From contig JAQVEI010000096.1 in assembly GCA_028697695.1 (NCBI GenBank), positions 1 to 8,088 on the forward strand: DNA of 8,088 bases, in the 5' to 3' direction. The notes under the pieces were generated by a model. The model was not told the DNA's origin. It was given only the letters and a program-made list of their open reading frames with translations, and searched no databases. The position numbers and the translations under genes are program-made. Shown one piece after another: positions 1 to 6,809 of the stretch. The stretch is from Lentimicrobiaceae bacterium. GTDB taxonomy: Bacteria; Bacteroidota; Bacteroidia; Bacteroidales; Lentimicrobiaceae. Each line of letters begins with the position of its first letter. Position 1 is the first letter of the stretch.

Positions 1-221
1 AAAGCAACGCCTTCAACCAGGGCGGCAGCAATGATCATACTCGAGCGGATGTCGCCCGCAGCTTCGGGTTGACGTGCAATGGATTCAAGAGCCGCACGGC
101 CAATGTTTCCAATACCCATAGCAGCCCCAATAGCAGCTAAGCTGGCTCCAAGTGCAGCACCCAGCTTACCAAAAGGAGCCAGATCAGTTACAGCTTGTAA
201 AAGAATAGTTAAAAGTGTCAT
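1..221 (-). CDS. atpE: F-type ATP synthase subunit c (partial, 3' end outside window)
   Basis: Subunit c forms the membrane ring of the Fo sector that rotates as protons pass, coupling ion flow to ATP synthesis. The first 73 residues are visible, beginning MTLLTILLQAV. Helix 1 is glycine/alanine rich (about residues 15-45, with GAALGASLAAIGAAMGIG). The polar loop carries the family hallmark RQPE at residues 50-53. Helix 2 follows with AAALVEGVA, where Glu70 is the ion-binding carboxylate. The residue after it is Gly rather than Ser/Thr, which fits a proton-type rather than a sodium-type ring (inference from known Na+ c-subunits). The ATG at 221-219 is a clear start, with no strong Shine-Dalgarno site, as is common in Bacteroidota. 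It lies 50 nt downstream of atpB on the same strand, so the two are almost certainly co-transcribed. The C-terminus and stop codon lie beyond position 1. Confidence 0.95.
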   Translation of the reverse strand, partial: MTLLTILLQAVTDLAPFGKLGAALGASLAAIGAAMGIGNIGRAALESIARQPEAAGDIRSSMIIAAALVEGVA

Positions 222-271
222 AAAAAAGGATTTAAGTGGTTATTCAATTATATAATGGTGTGTTCGTTTAA

Positions 272-1381
272 TTATTTTACCTCCACATTTTCATGGTGCT
301 CCTCAGTAGCCATGCCTATATAAATTGCTGATAGCAAAACAAATACATAAGCCTGAATAAAAGCAACCAGAAGTTCAAGCAAGCCAATAAAAACTGCGAA
401 AATGATTGATAATGGAGATACCGTGTAGGCAAGAGCGGCACCTACATTCCCAAAAATAAATATCAGGCTAATGAATCCAAGCACGATGATGTGGCCGGCA
501 ACCATATTGGCAAACAACCGGATCATTAAAACAAAAGGTTTAACAAATACGCCCGTAAGTTCAATAATGAGAAACAACGGAATGGGAAATTTTAACCACC
601 AGGGTATACCGGGAGGGTTGAAAATATGCAGCCAATAGGATTTGTTTCCCGAGAAATTGGTGACAAACAATGTAGCCAGAGCCAACACCAGCGTTACCCC
701 TATGTTGCCTGTAACATTAGTGCCACCCGGAAAAAGCGGGACAAGACCAATAAGATTATTCAGGAAAATAAAAAAGAAGAGGGTAAGCAAAAAAGGCAGA
801 AAACGTGAATAATGGGCCCCAATGGAGGGCTTGGCGACCTCATCGCGAATGAAAATGATGAGCGGCTCTATGAGCGATTGTAAACCTTTGGGCGCATGAC
901 CACTGTTTTTTTTAAACGAGCGCGCCACATTTATAAATAAAAAGATGATGAGCAATACGCTTATAAAAATGCCGGCAACCGTTTTGGTGATGGAGAAATC
1001 GAGCGGTTTTCCTGCCGCTACATCGGTTTGCATGGTGCCCGGAATAACCTTTACAATTTTCCCCTTGTCGAAGGTAGAAGCTGTTTCAATCTTATATCCC
1101 AGGTGGGATTCAGTAGCCCCGTGAAAGCGGGAACTGCTGAATATCACGAGCTTACCTTTATCTATCAGTATAATTGGCAAAGGAATCGTCAGGTGGGTAT
1201 GACCAAAAGTGGCAATATGCCATTCATGGCTATCAACAATATGATCGATAATAAGCTTACCCGCGTTAAATGATTCGGTTTCCTCTGTTTGAGGAACTGC
1301 ATCCGATGAGGTTGAGGGATTCGCAACCGCCAGGTTGAAGCTGGCCAAAAACAGGAAAAACAGGAATAGGAGCTTCTTCAT
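272..1381 (-). CDS. atpB: F-type ATP synthase subunit a
   Basis: Subunit a is the stator channel of Fo that passes protons to and from the c-ring. From the ATG at 1381 the protein is 369 aa. Residues 1-20 form a signal-peptide-like segment (MKKLLFLFFLFLASFNLAVA), followed by a periplasmic stretch of about 110 residues. This long N-terminus is familiar in Bacteroidota AtpB and makes the protein longer than E. coli subunit a (271 aa). About six hydrophobic segments run from residue 135 to 357. The essential arginine is Arg288 in MIRLFANMVAGH, matching E. coli Arg210. His297 and Glu336 stand at the positions of E. coli Glu219 and His245, which is the mitochondrial-type His/Glu swap. Gln343 matches E. 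coli Gln252. An in-frame TTG at 1399 would add six residues, but the ATG fits the signal peptide better. The stop is TAA, and atpE follows after 50 nt. Confidence 0.95.
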   Translation of the reverse strand: MKKLLFLFFLFLASFNLAVANPSTSSDAVPQTEETESFNAGKLIIDHIVDSHEWHIATFGHTHLTIPLPIILIDKGKLVIFSSSRFHGATESHLGYKIETASTFDKGKIVKVIPGTMQTDVAAGKPLDFSITKTVAGIFISVLLIIFLFINVARSFKKNSGHAPKGLQSLIEPLIIFIRDEVAKPSIGAHYSRFLPFLLTLFFFIFLNNLIGLVPLFPGGTNVTGNIGVTLVLALATLFVTNFSGNKSYWLHIFNPPGIPWWLKFPIPLFLIIELTGVFVKPFVLMIRLFANMVAGHIIVLGFISLIFIFGNVGAALAYTVSPLSIIFAVFIGLLELLVAFIQAYVFVLLSAIYIGMATEEHHENVEVK

Positions 1382-1458
1382 AAATTCAATCAACACCAAA
1401 ACGGTTTCACGTGTGCAATAATAACAAAATTTTATGATTTTTTATCAGTGAACTTTGG

Positions 1459-1492
1459 CAAAAATACAAAAATCAAACATTCGTTGCACAAA
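1459..1492 (-). promoter_or_regulatory. candidate Bacteroidota-type promoter of the atpB-atpE operon
   Basis: On the minus strand TATTTTTG (1466-1459) matches the Bacteroidota -7 consensus TAnnTTTG exactly. A TTTG (1492-1489) lies 22 nt upstream in the place of the -33 element, a little wider than usual. The predicted transcript would have a leader of about 70-75 nt before the atpB ATG. The match is to a low-information consensus in AT-rich DNA and there is no transcript evidence, so this is only a candidate. Confidence 0.4.
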
Positions 1493-1567
1493 GTATTGAT
1501 AATCCGCCATATCTACACCGGTTTTTGCATAAAGCCATAGGCTGACCCATTTACCACCGTTGAAAGA

Positions 1568-1587
1568 TTTTGCACAAAAGTGCAAAA
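1568..1587. repeat. perfect inverted repeat TTTTGCAC-N4-GTGCAAAA
   Basis: Two perfect 8-bp arms, TTTTGCAC and GTGCAAAA, flank a 4-nt AAAA centre. The site lies about 190 bp upstream of the atpB start and about 75 bp upstream of the candidate promoter. Neither strand has a U-tract directly after the stem, so it is a poor intrinsic terminator. The dyad symmetry is compatible with a binding site for a dimeric regulator, but no specific regulator can be named. Confidence 0.4.
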
Positions 1588-1604
1588 AACAGCAATTAAA
1601 TTCA

Positions 1605-1624
1605 CTTAAACCGTTCGGTCTAAG
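1605..1624. repeat. imperfect inverted repeat CTTAAACCG-TT-CGGTCTAAG
   Basis: Nine-base arms with a single mismatch flank a 2-nt centre. The repeat sits between atpB and the serine hydrolase gene, 17 nt from the previous dyad. Immediately next to it is the 10-bp palindrome TAAGGCCTTA (1621-1630), which overlaps the right arm, so alternative pairings exist. Function unknown: it may be an operator or a weak hairpin. Confidence 0.3.
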
Positions 1625-1728
1625 GCCTTAAGCCCGCGTGACGCCTGTTAAAGGTTATCGGTTCCCGGGTAAGCGTGTACTCGCCGCTAATCCGTTAACA
1701 CCTGTAGTCCAGCATTCCGGTTTCATGT

Positions 1729-1783
1729 CGTTGTTTCAGTTATAGCCCCTGATTTTAAGGAGTGCACATTGATCGAAACAACG
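1729..1783. repeat. 9-bp inverted repeat with 37-nt loop downstream of the serine hydrolase gene
   Basis: CGTTGTTTC (1729-1737) and GAAACAACG (1775-1783) are perfect reverse complements. The pair begins 27 nt past the stop codon of the minus-strand serine hydrolase gene. It could form a stem at the 3' end of that transcript, but the loop is long and no U-tract follows, so I do not call it a terminator. Confidence 0.3.
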
Positions 1784-1809
1784 CATTTATTTTAAAATTC
1801 ACGCTTTTT

Positions 1810-2943
1810 TCAATAATCCTGCCCATATAAAATATTCATATATCGGTAAAAAAGAAAATCAGGCGCAATGTCACCAAGGCAATTGAAATAGATGACAACT
1901 GAACAATTTTTTACTTTACTGTGATACATTGAAGTGGTATATCCGGGTAGTGCACCGTTGTGTCCGAAAAATGAACCGCGTTTCAGGATAGCATATCCAT
2001 ATGCTAAATTGGGGCCCAGTTGGTGTAACTCAGTGATTCTTTTGTGTTGAAGGCTTTCGCTTAAAAAACCTCCTTCTACCAACGTTTCAACATATTTTTG
2101 AAGCTCCCGTGGGCTTGAATAGGCCGACCCGGCAGCCCATGCCCAGGAGATATCAAAAACATTGGTTACATCTAAAAAGTCGTTATTATCTTCATCCCAG
2201 ACATACCCCTTACTGTGCTGAACCGGAAGTTCAGTACCTCCAGTCAACAAGGCAGTATGCTTCAGATTTAGAGGATTTAAAATACGATTTTCGATCTCTG
2301 CCTGCAAAGAATTTCCGGTCAACTTTTCTATAATCATTCCAAGAATGATCGTATTTGTGTTGGAATAGTGCCAGTCAGTACCCGGGTCAAAATAATGGTC
2401 GTGTAAGAAACCGATTTGAACAAGCTCCTGCGGTGTCCATTTTCTTGCAGGATTAGTTTCATATTCTTCAATCTGCCAACCTTCATCCTCTGTATAATTG
2501 AATATTCCGCTCTTCATATCACACAACATGGCAATAGTAACTTCATCAGAACGAGGGTACTCCGGAAAGAAAGCTGACAATTTGTCGTCTAACGAAAGTT
2601 TACCTTCATCCACTAATTGAAGCAATACGGTTCCTGTCATGGTCTTGGTGGTGCTGCCTATTCTGAAAGTGTTCAGGCCATCCATCGGCAGTTGGTTTGG
2701 AACATCACTGAAACCCGCTGAATATAACCAATCAATTCCTTTTTTATGGTCAACTACCAATGCTACAACTCCCGGTACCCTGGTGTATTTAATGATGGAA
2801 TCGGTTACAAGTTTCATCTTTTCGATGACTTCGTGGTTGGGATCTTGAGGTTCATCTTTTTGACACGAGTACAAAAATAATAACCCTATCAGTAAAAAGA
2901 AGACCCGTTCAGAATGGCATGCTTTTCTCGGATATTGATTCAT
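1810..2943 (-). CDS. lipoprotein serine hydrolase, beta-lactamase / DD-peptidase (class C, R61-like) family
   Basis: The protein is 377 aa, a typical length for this family. The N-terminus is a lipoprotein signal: basic residues, a hydrophobic run VFFLLIGLLFLYSC and a lipobox Cys27, followed by a polar linker, so it is predicted to be anchored in the cell envelope. The three active-site elements of the penicillin-recognising serine hydrolases are present. These are SxxK (Ser97-Thr-Thr-Lys100 in FRIGSTTKT), the YxN motif (Tyr193-Ser-Asn195 in HYSNTN), and an HxG motif in place of KTG (His328-Asn-Gly330 in FFGHNGALPGY). The context around SxxK and YSNTN resembles Streptomyces R61 DD-carboxypeptidase. 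The likely reaction is acyl-serine hydrolysis of a D-alanyl peptide, an ester or a related amide. The substrate cannot be told from sequence, and true beta-lactamase activity is not implied. The ATG at 2943 directly precedes the signal peptide. The stop is TGA. Confidence 0.88.
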   Translation of the reverse strand: MNQYPRKACHSERVFFLLIGLLFLYSCQKDEPQDPNHEVIEKMKLVTDSIIKYTRVPGVVALVVDHKKGIDWLYSAGFSDVPNQLPMDGLNTFRIGSTTKTMTGTVLLQLVDEGKLSLDDKLSAFFPEYPRSDEVTIAMLCDMKSGIFNYTEDEGWQIEEYETNPARKWTPQELVQIGFLHDHYFDPGTDWHYSNTNTIILGMIIEKLTGNSLQAEIENRILNPLNLKHTALLTGGTELPVQHSKGYVWDEDNNDFLDVTNVFDISWAWAAGSAYSSPRELQKYVETLVEGGFLSESLQHKRITELHQLGPNLAYGYAILKRGSFFGHNGALPGYTTSMYHSKVKNCSVVIYFNCLGDIAPDFLFYRYMNILYGQDY

Positions 2944-3082
2944 AAAGTATTTGTTTGTGGTTAGAAATTCTATTTTATTTAATCATCAACGCCTTTAGCT
3001 ATACAGGCTTGTTTGCTAGCTTTTAACCTCCGGTTTGCAATCTGTGGCTTGCTTTTTTAGTTTAAACCTGTTTTAATTTGTA

Positions 3083-3110
3083 CTAAAATGTTCAGCACAT
3101 TTAATTTTAG
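3083..3110 (-). other. weak nested hairpins just after the metalloprotease gene
   Basis: CTAAAAT (3083-3089) pairs with ATTTTAG (3104-3110). Alternatively AAATGT (3086-3091) pairs with ACATTT (3097-3102). On the minus strand these lie 16-44 nt past the metalloprotease stop codon. The stems are short and AT-rich and lack a clear U-tract, so a role in ending the transcript is only possible. The rest of the 183-bp gap to the serine hydrolase start (2944-3126) holds no gene and no clear promoter match. Confidence 0.25.
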
Positions 3111-3126
3111 TTGCCAAAGCCGAACT

Positions 3127-4599
3127 TCAATTTGATTTTTTGATAACAAATACTTTTATACTGTTTCCATTGATTACCAATTCACCGGAAGAATCTGCCC
3201 GAAAATAATTTACACCAAAAGATGGTACCTCATGCTGTTCTTCTGTTTCGGGAATTGCATGTTGAGGCAAAGCGGCAAATCCTATGAGTGGGCGGAAATA
3301 CCGGCCTCCCCCATCTCCTTCAATATCAATTGTTTGGTATTTAAAGATTTTGTTGCTGGTAGTACTACTTACAATGTTTGCCTGTACCCATTCAGCAAAA
3401 AGATGCTCTTTGGAGATCCCTGTTATTGATGCCACAGCATCGAGTTTGTGCAATGAACTGGTAACCATATCATACAGGGCTTTTTTACCAAACCGGTCAT
3501 AAATATAACTTTCCCACAATAGCCCCATGCCATAAGTTCCATTGATATTGTCCATCGAATAATCCATCTGTAAAAGAGAAATTACTGAAGGATAGTATTG
3601 GTATCCCATGATGTTTGACCATTGCAAAATGTCGCCCTCAGGCAAACCGTAACCCGAAAGGATCTCAGCAAGTAAAGCTTTACCTTCCTCTATGGGCATC
3701 CCCTCTTTACCTTTATGATAGCCGTAGCTTATCATATGCTGAAATTCATGTGAAAGTATAGGGCGCCATTTATCTTTATAAAATGAATTGGTATCATTGA
3801 AAAGGCCAATATTCAGAAAAATCGTGTTCTGATAATTGGAATATGGGTTGTTTTCAGATTGTGGATATAAATCATTTTCTTGAAAAAGCCCGGTCGATGC
3901 ACCATCAGGATTTAGCATATTTTCTATTCCTCCGTTAAAGGCCAATGGCATAAGTATCGTCAGGCGCGAACTTCCATTGGTAATTGGAGGCTTGCCAAAT
4001 TGAGCAGTAACAACCGGAAAAACAACCTGGTCAAACTGTTGAGCTATAGCTTCAGCATCTTTATAATCAATGGTTTGAGAATTTACATCTACATATACGT
4101 CACAGTGTTCTCCCCGGGCTTTAAGCTCTGCTGTAAACTGTACAACGGGAAGATCCGGAAATAAAGACATGTCCGATAAATCATACGTCCAAAAAATACC
4201 CGTACCGCCAAACGCTGCTGTATGACTTTGCACATCAATTTTCCTTTTCATCGGCGCTCTGTTTGTCGTTTGTGATTTAAAATCCAGAATCTCAGGAGAC
4301 TTTAATGGGGTATAATCATAATTACCGACTAAACTTTTCGCCTCCACCCCACTCAATTTAATTGAATAAGGATAAGAATGTTCTGTTTCTGAAGCAGTGC
4401 TGAATACCGCTACAACATCATCCTTTTCAACCCTTACATTGGCAGTTCCATTAACAAATTTGACATCCACTACTCCCGTTGCCAATATCGCGTTGTATTC
4501 GGGGTCAGGGTCTTTTTCTTCTTTATTACATGAAACCAACAGTATTAAAGCCATACAAAACATAACTGATTTGCGCTCCATTGTTACAAATCTTTTCAT
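3127..4599 (-). CDS. lipoprotein zinc metallopeptidase, M30 (hyicolysin)-like
   Basis: From the ATG at 4599 the protein is 490 aa. It starts with a lipoprotein signal (MKRFVTMERKSVMFCMALI, lipobox LLVSC with Cys24) and an acidic linker rich in E, D and P, so it is probably tethered to the cell envelope or surface. An N-terminal part of about 170 residues with beta-strand-like sequence precedes the catalytic region. The zinc motif HExxH is His284-Glu285-Phe-Gln-His288 in ILSHEFQHMISYG. About 16 residues on, PIEEGKALLAE (Glu304/Glu305) supplies the likely third zinc ligand, as in the NEG segment of gluzincins of the M30 type. The reaction would be peptide-bond hydrolysis outside the cytoplasm; the substrate is unknown. 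Alternative starts are the ATG at 4581 (484 aa, also keeping the signal) and a TTG at 4638 (503 aa), which would put charged residues before the signal and is less likely. The final ~60 residues have no family I recognise. Confidence 0.8.
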   Translation of the reverse strand: MKRFVTMERKSVMFCMALILLVSCNKEEKDPDPEYNAILATGVVDVKFVNGTANVRVEKDDVVAVFSTASETEHSYPYSIKLSGVEAKSLVGNYDYTPLKSPEILDFKSQTTNRAPMKRKIDVQSHTAAFGGTGIFWTYDLSDMSLFPDLPVVQFTAELKARGEHCDVYVDVNSQTIDYKDAEAIAQQFDQVVFPVVTAQFGKPPITNGSSRLTILMPLAFNGGIENMLNPDGASTGLFQENDLYPQSENNPYSNYQNTIFLNIGLFNDTNSFYKDKWRPILSHEFQHMISYGYHKGKEGMPIEEGKALLAEILSGYGLPEGDILQWSNIMGYQYYPSVISLLQMDYSMDNINGTYGMGLLWESYIYDRFGKKALYDMVTSSLHKLDAVASITGISKEHLFAEWVQANIVSSTTSNKIFKYQTIDIEGDGGGRYFRPLIGFAALPQHAIPETEEQHEVPSFGVNYFRADSSGELVINGNSIKVFVIKKSN

Positions 4600-5070
4600 A
4601 ATTTCTTGAAAAATTATTCTTATCAATTGGTTTTTCAAAAGCTATTCTATAATTACAGACAAATAAAAAAACCATCTTAAATGTCTTTTCAAGTGGTTTT
4701 CCAGGCCAGGCTGCCCCTTTTTGATTACCGGGCATCATGCCCCGTAAAATCACCATTAAAAGTAAAAACTATTTTTATACAATCAATCACGTACAAGAAT
4801 ATTTTTTTGTTTGTAATTTTTTGATTTTTCGATGAAGAGCCAATACCGTAATATGGTTGTCTGCCGGGCAATTTCTTTGACGCAGCAGAAGAAGACTGTA
4901 TTTTTTTCGATTCGTCAAATTTGTCGAAAGACATTCACTGAAGTCAACGGGCCCGCAAAACCCTGGAATAAATTTGAACTTCCATGTATGAGCCCCCTTT
5001 AGACATATGCGTGTGAATGGCATTGACCTCGGCTATGCTGCGGTCAGCGGCTCCCTTTAGTTTGGATATA
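4600..5070. other. intergenic region of 471 bp, no convincing gene
   Basis: Short open frames of 69-78 codons occur on the minus strand but overlap one another, have low-complexity Ser/Lys-rich translations and match nothing I know, so they are not called. The stretch holds the upstream region of the metalloprotease gene, a short dyad at 4730-4742 (GGGCAT-C-ATGCCC), and a GC-richer patch at 4944-5075 that might be the tail of a decayed gene (listed separately). Confidence 0.5.
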
Positions 5071-5075
5071 TCACT
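4944..5075 (-). pseudogene. possible relic of an unidentified gene tail
   Basis: Immediately past the NmrA-like stop, the minus strand reads 43 codons to a TGA at 4946-4944. The translation begins SDISKLKGAADRS and continues with IAEVNAIHTHM, SKGGSYMEV and QIYSRVLRAR. Its codons are GC-richer (GCC, GAC, CGC, AGC, GTC) than the flanking AT-rich DNA, and the translation has a protein-like composition. There is no good start codon, and the frame is closed upstream by a TAA at 5117-5115 that lies inside the NmrA-like gene. I recognise no family. It may be a chance open stretch; a decayed gene end is the alternative. Confidence 0.2.
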
Positions 5076-5951
5076 GTTTGTCAAATAGATTACTTTCCCT
5101 TTCAATAAAAGTTTTTAAATCTGTCGGCTGTTTCCCGGTCAATCGCTCATAAAAATCCGAAATTTGAGGTTCATTTTGAAATCTGGGTAAAAAGTGCAAC
5201 AGAATCATTACGATAATCATGCCTTTTGCCATTCCCTCTCGTTTTTTAATTTGATAAAACCTGAATGGATTAACATTTTTGAATTTAATCGGATTTTTTA
5301 TTGAAGAATTAATCAGTCTTGTTACAGTTTCAAAGCTTTCATTTTCTAATCCGGTAATGTCAATTGTCAGATTTCTATATTCTTGGAATTTATCCAGTAG
5401 GATAGCTCCAGCCTCTCCAATATTTTCAATATCTATCCAATTGAATTTGGCTTTTCCTGCTGGTAAAATAATTTGTCGTTTTGACTGTATATCCCTTAGC
5501 AGAGTTGTGGTTAGATTTTGCATGAAGTAACCTGGTCGCAGGAAAATGAAATCAAATCCGTTTTCTTTAATTATTTGCTCAATTTTGTTGTGAGGAATCA
5601 GTTTGCTTTTGTCGGCTCACTGCACAGAAAGAAAAACAATTTCGTTAATATTTTTATACTTAATCTTTGAAATCAAAGGTTTAAAATATGTTTCAATATC
5701 TAAAATATGAGGTGGCCGAAGAAGAAAGACTCTGTCAATTTTTTTTTGTTTAATGCATTTTCAAATGTATCAGATTTCCCGAAATCAAAATTTACATATT
5801 CGAGTTGTGGGTAATCTTTAAAAACACTTCTGGCTCTGTCAATATCTCTTACTCCAACAATAATTTTATTTGAAGAATCCATTTTAGACAAAAATCGAAT
5901 CACCTGAAATCCAATATTCCCTGTTGCACCTGTTATCAGTATATTACTCAT
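5071..5951 (-). pseudogene. NmrA-like NAD(P)-binding Rossmann protein, broken by a frameshift and a stop
   Basis: The intact form would be a cytosolic NAD(P)-binding protein of the atypical short-chain dehydrogenase / NmrA family, about 293 aa. The first part reads MSNILITGATGNIGFQVIRF, with the dinucleotide-binding GxxGxxG at residues 8-14. After ...FENALNK it meets a run of nine A (5747-5739) and goes out of frame, ending at a TAG near 5702-5700. Shifting by one base after the A run resumes family sequence (IDRVFLLRPPHILDIETY) up to VFLSVQ. There an in-frame TGA (5619-5617) sits where relatives have Gly (recalled pattern VFLSVQGAxK). The same frame then runs ADKSKLIPHNKIEQIIKE, FIFLRPGYFMQN and on to the true TGA at 5073-5071. 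The C-terminal part contains LPAGKAKFNWIDIENIGEAG and LLHFLPRFQNEP, both typical of the family. Restoring one A gives 294 codons. Two independent lesions make a non-functional gene most likely. The substrate of the family member is unknown. Confidence 0.88.
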
Positions 5952-6004
5952 TTGTAGTGTGTTTATTTCCCAGTATTTGAACGTTTTGCATTTCTTGCTG
6001 ATTT

Positions 6005-6061
6005 ACTGACAGTTACACGCACTTTTGAAGCGAGATACCCTTTAAAAATTACTGACTGTCA
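6005..6061. repeat. short paired dyads beside the left edge of the repeat array
   Basis: TTACTGAC occurs at 6003-6010 and 6049-6056. Each copy is part of a small dyad: ACTG-A-CAGT at 6005-6013 and TGAC-T-GTCA at 6053-6061. TGACAGT (6007-6013) and ACTGTCA (6055-6061) also form an inverted pair. The second ends 8 nt before the first stem of the array. They may mark the array boundary or be upstream sites of the NmrA-like gene; the sequence does not decide. Confidence 0.3.
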
Positions 6062-6064
6062 TGT

Positions 6065-6611
6065 TTTTGGGCTAAAGCCCTTATTTATCTTCGGATGTTC
6101 TTATAACCGGTAAAGGAAAGCTTTTTTCTTTTCTGATTTAGGTTTTTTTGATTGTTTTTTCAACCAATTTGGGCTAAAGCCCTTTTTAAGTACGGCTGTT
6201 TTTAAACCACCGGCTAAAGCCGGTGGTAAAGGAAAGCCTTGTTTTTCGTCTTTAGGCTGAAGCCGGAGGTACCGGAAAGTTTTTTCTTTTCTGATTTAGG
6301 TTTTTTTGATTGTTTTTTCAACCAATTTGGGCTAAAGCCCTTATTAACTGCGGCTGTATTTATACCACCGGCTAAAGCCGGTGGTAAAAGAAAGCCTTGT
6401 TTTTCGTGATGTGGCTGAAGCCGGAAGTACCGGAAAGTTTTTTCTTTTTTGATTTAAGTTTTTGATTGTTACTTCAGCCAATTTGGGCTAAAGCCCTTTT
6501 TAAGTGTGGCTGTTTTCATACCACCGGCTAAAGCCGGTGGTAAAGGAAAACCCTGTTTTTCGTCTCTAGGCTGAAGCCGGAGGTAAAGGAAAGCCTCGTT
6601 TTTCGTCTTTA
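6065..6611. repeat. left part of a REP-like array of three-stem units
   Basis: The unit is about 157 bp. Stem 1 is GGGC-TAAA-GCCC, at 6069, 6171, 6329 and 6485. Stem 2 has 9-bp arms ACCACCGGC / GCCGGTGGT around TAAA, at 6206, 6364 and 6520. Stem 3 is GGCTGAAGCC, at 6255, 6413 and 6569. Start-to-start distances are exactly 35 nt (1 to 2) and 49 nt (2 to 3) in all three complete units. Each unit ends with a T-rich linker (TTTTTTCTTTTCTGATTTAGG, then TTTTTTTGATTG and CAACCAATTT). The first copy is shortened: stem 2 is reduced to ACCGGT and stem 3 is lost, as if by recombination between the GGTAAAGGAAAG and GGTACCGGAAAG segments. No reading frame in the array looks coding. The design resembles REP / imperfect-palindrome families that are often linked to RAYT transposases elsewhere in a genome (inference); no such gene is in this window. 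Confidence 0.9.
6598..6611 (+). repeat. left 14-bp direct repeat bordering the phage-derived insert
   Basis: GTTTTTCGTCTTTA. It is part of the array unit, joining stem 2 to stem 3. It ends exactly where array similarity is lost on the left side of the phage-derived segment. The identical 14 bp recurs at 7431-7444, where the array resumes. Confidence 0.7.
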
Positions 6612-6658
6612 CGATGAAATAAAGTTTTATATAGCCGTCAGGGAGTTGATAACTGGTG

Positions 6659-6678
6659 AAATGACACTTTGGTCATTT
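6659..6678. repeat. hairpin AAATGAC-N6-GTCATTT
   Basis: A perfect 7-bp inverted repeat with a 6-nt loop (ACTTTG), in the non-coding leader of the phage-derived segment, 131 nt before the phage gene start. No U-tract follows. It could be a phage regulatory site; nothing more can be said. Confidence 0.35.
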
Positions 6679-6695
6679 GTGGATAAAATAAAATA

Positions 6696-6756
6696 AGAAC
6701 AGCTTATTACCCATCACGCAAGGAAGCAATCCAAGGCTGAAATAATAAGCTGTTCT
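6696..6756. repeat. perfect 14-bp inverted repeat with a 33-nt loop ahead of the phage gene
   Basis: AGAACAGCTTATTA (6696-6709) and TAATAAGCTGTTCT (6743-6756) are exact reverse complements, separated by 33 nt. The structure ends 53 nt before the ATG of the phage gene. In RNA it would form a long, stable AU-rich stem without a following U-tract, so it is not an ordinary terminator. It does not show the GTTRRRY end expected of an integron attC site. It could be a structured leader, a processing site or a recombination site; the sequence does not choose between these. Confidence 0.6.
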
Positions 6757-6809
6757 CGAATCCAAATATAAGATCAATTTTCGATAAATCAACATCTAAG
6801 CCCAAATAA

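Larger units (their letters stand above)
1382..1809. other. 428-bp intergenic region, no gene found
   Basis: No convincing reading frame on either strand, and no tRNA-like cloverleaf that holds up. The half nearest atpB is AT-rich and holds the candidate operon promoter. The rest (about 1600-1740) has a higher GC content and carries three inverted repeats, listed separately. No atpI-like or other small ATP-synthase gene is present directly upstream of atpB. Confidence 0.6.

Noticed and set aside
626..1273. Plus-strand open frames inside atpB
   Set aside because: They lie antisense within a strongly conserved gene and have no protein-family features.
1640..1740. tRNA-like string around GGTTCCCGGGT between atpB and the serine hydrolase gene
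   Set aside because: No acceptor stem, D-arm or anticodon arm could be paired around it, and the T-loop match is poor.
4725..5023. Two overlapping minus-strand open frames (4934-4725 and 5023-4787)
   Set aside because: They overlap in different frames, have low-complexity Ser/Lys-rich translations, match no family I know, and span AT-rich intergenic DNA.
5617..5619. TGA read as an amino acid (alternative genetic code)
   Set aside because: TGA serves as a normal stop in the serine hydrolase and phage genes here, and the same gene also carries a frameshift, so a pseudogene is the simpler explanation.
6171..6187. Intrinsic terminator formed by GGGC-TAAA-GCCC followed by TTTTT
   Set aside because: The stem is only 4 bp, it recurs in every array unit without a gene upstream, and several copies lack a full T-run. 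A weak terminating effect cannot be excluded but is not supported.
6696..6756. Integron attC site
   Set aside because: The arms do not have the GTTRRRY / RYYYAAC ends, and there is no integron integrase in the window.
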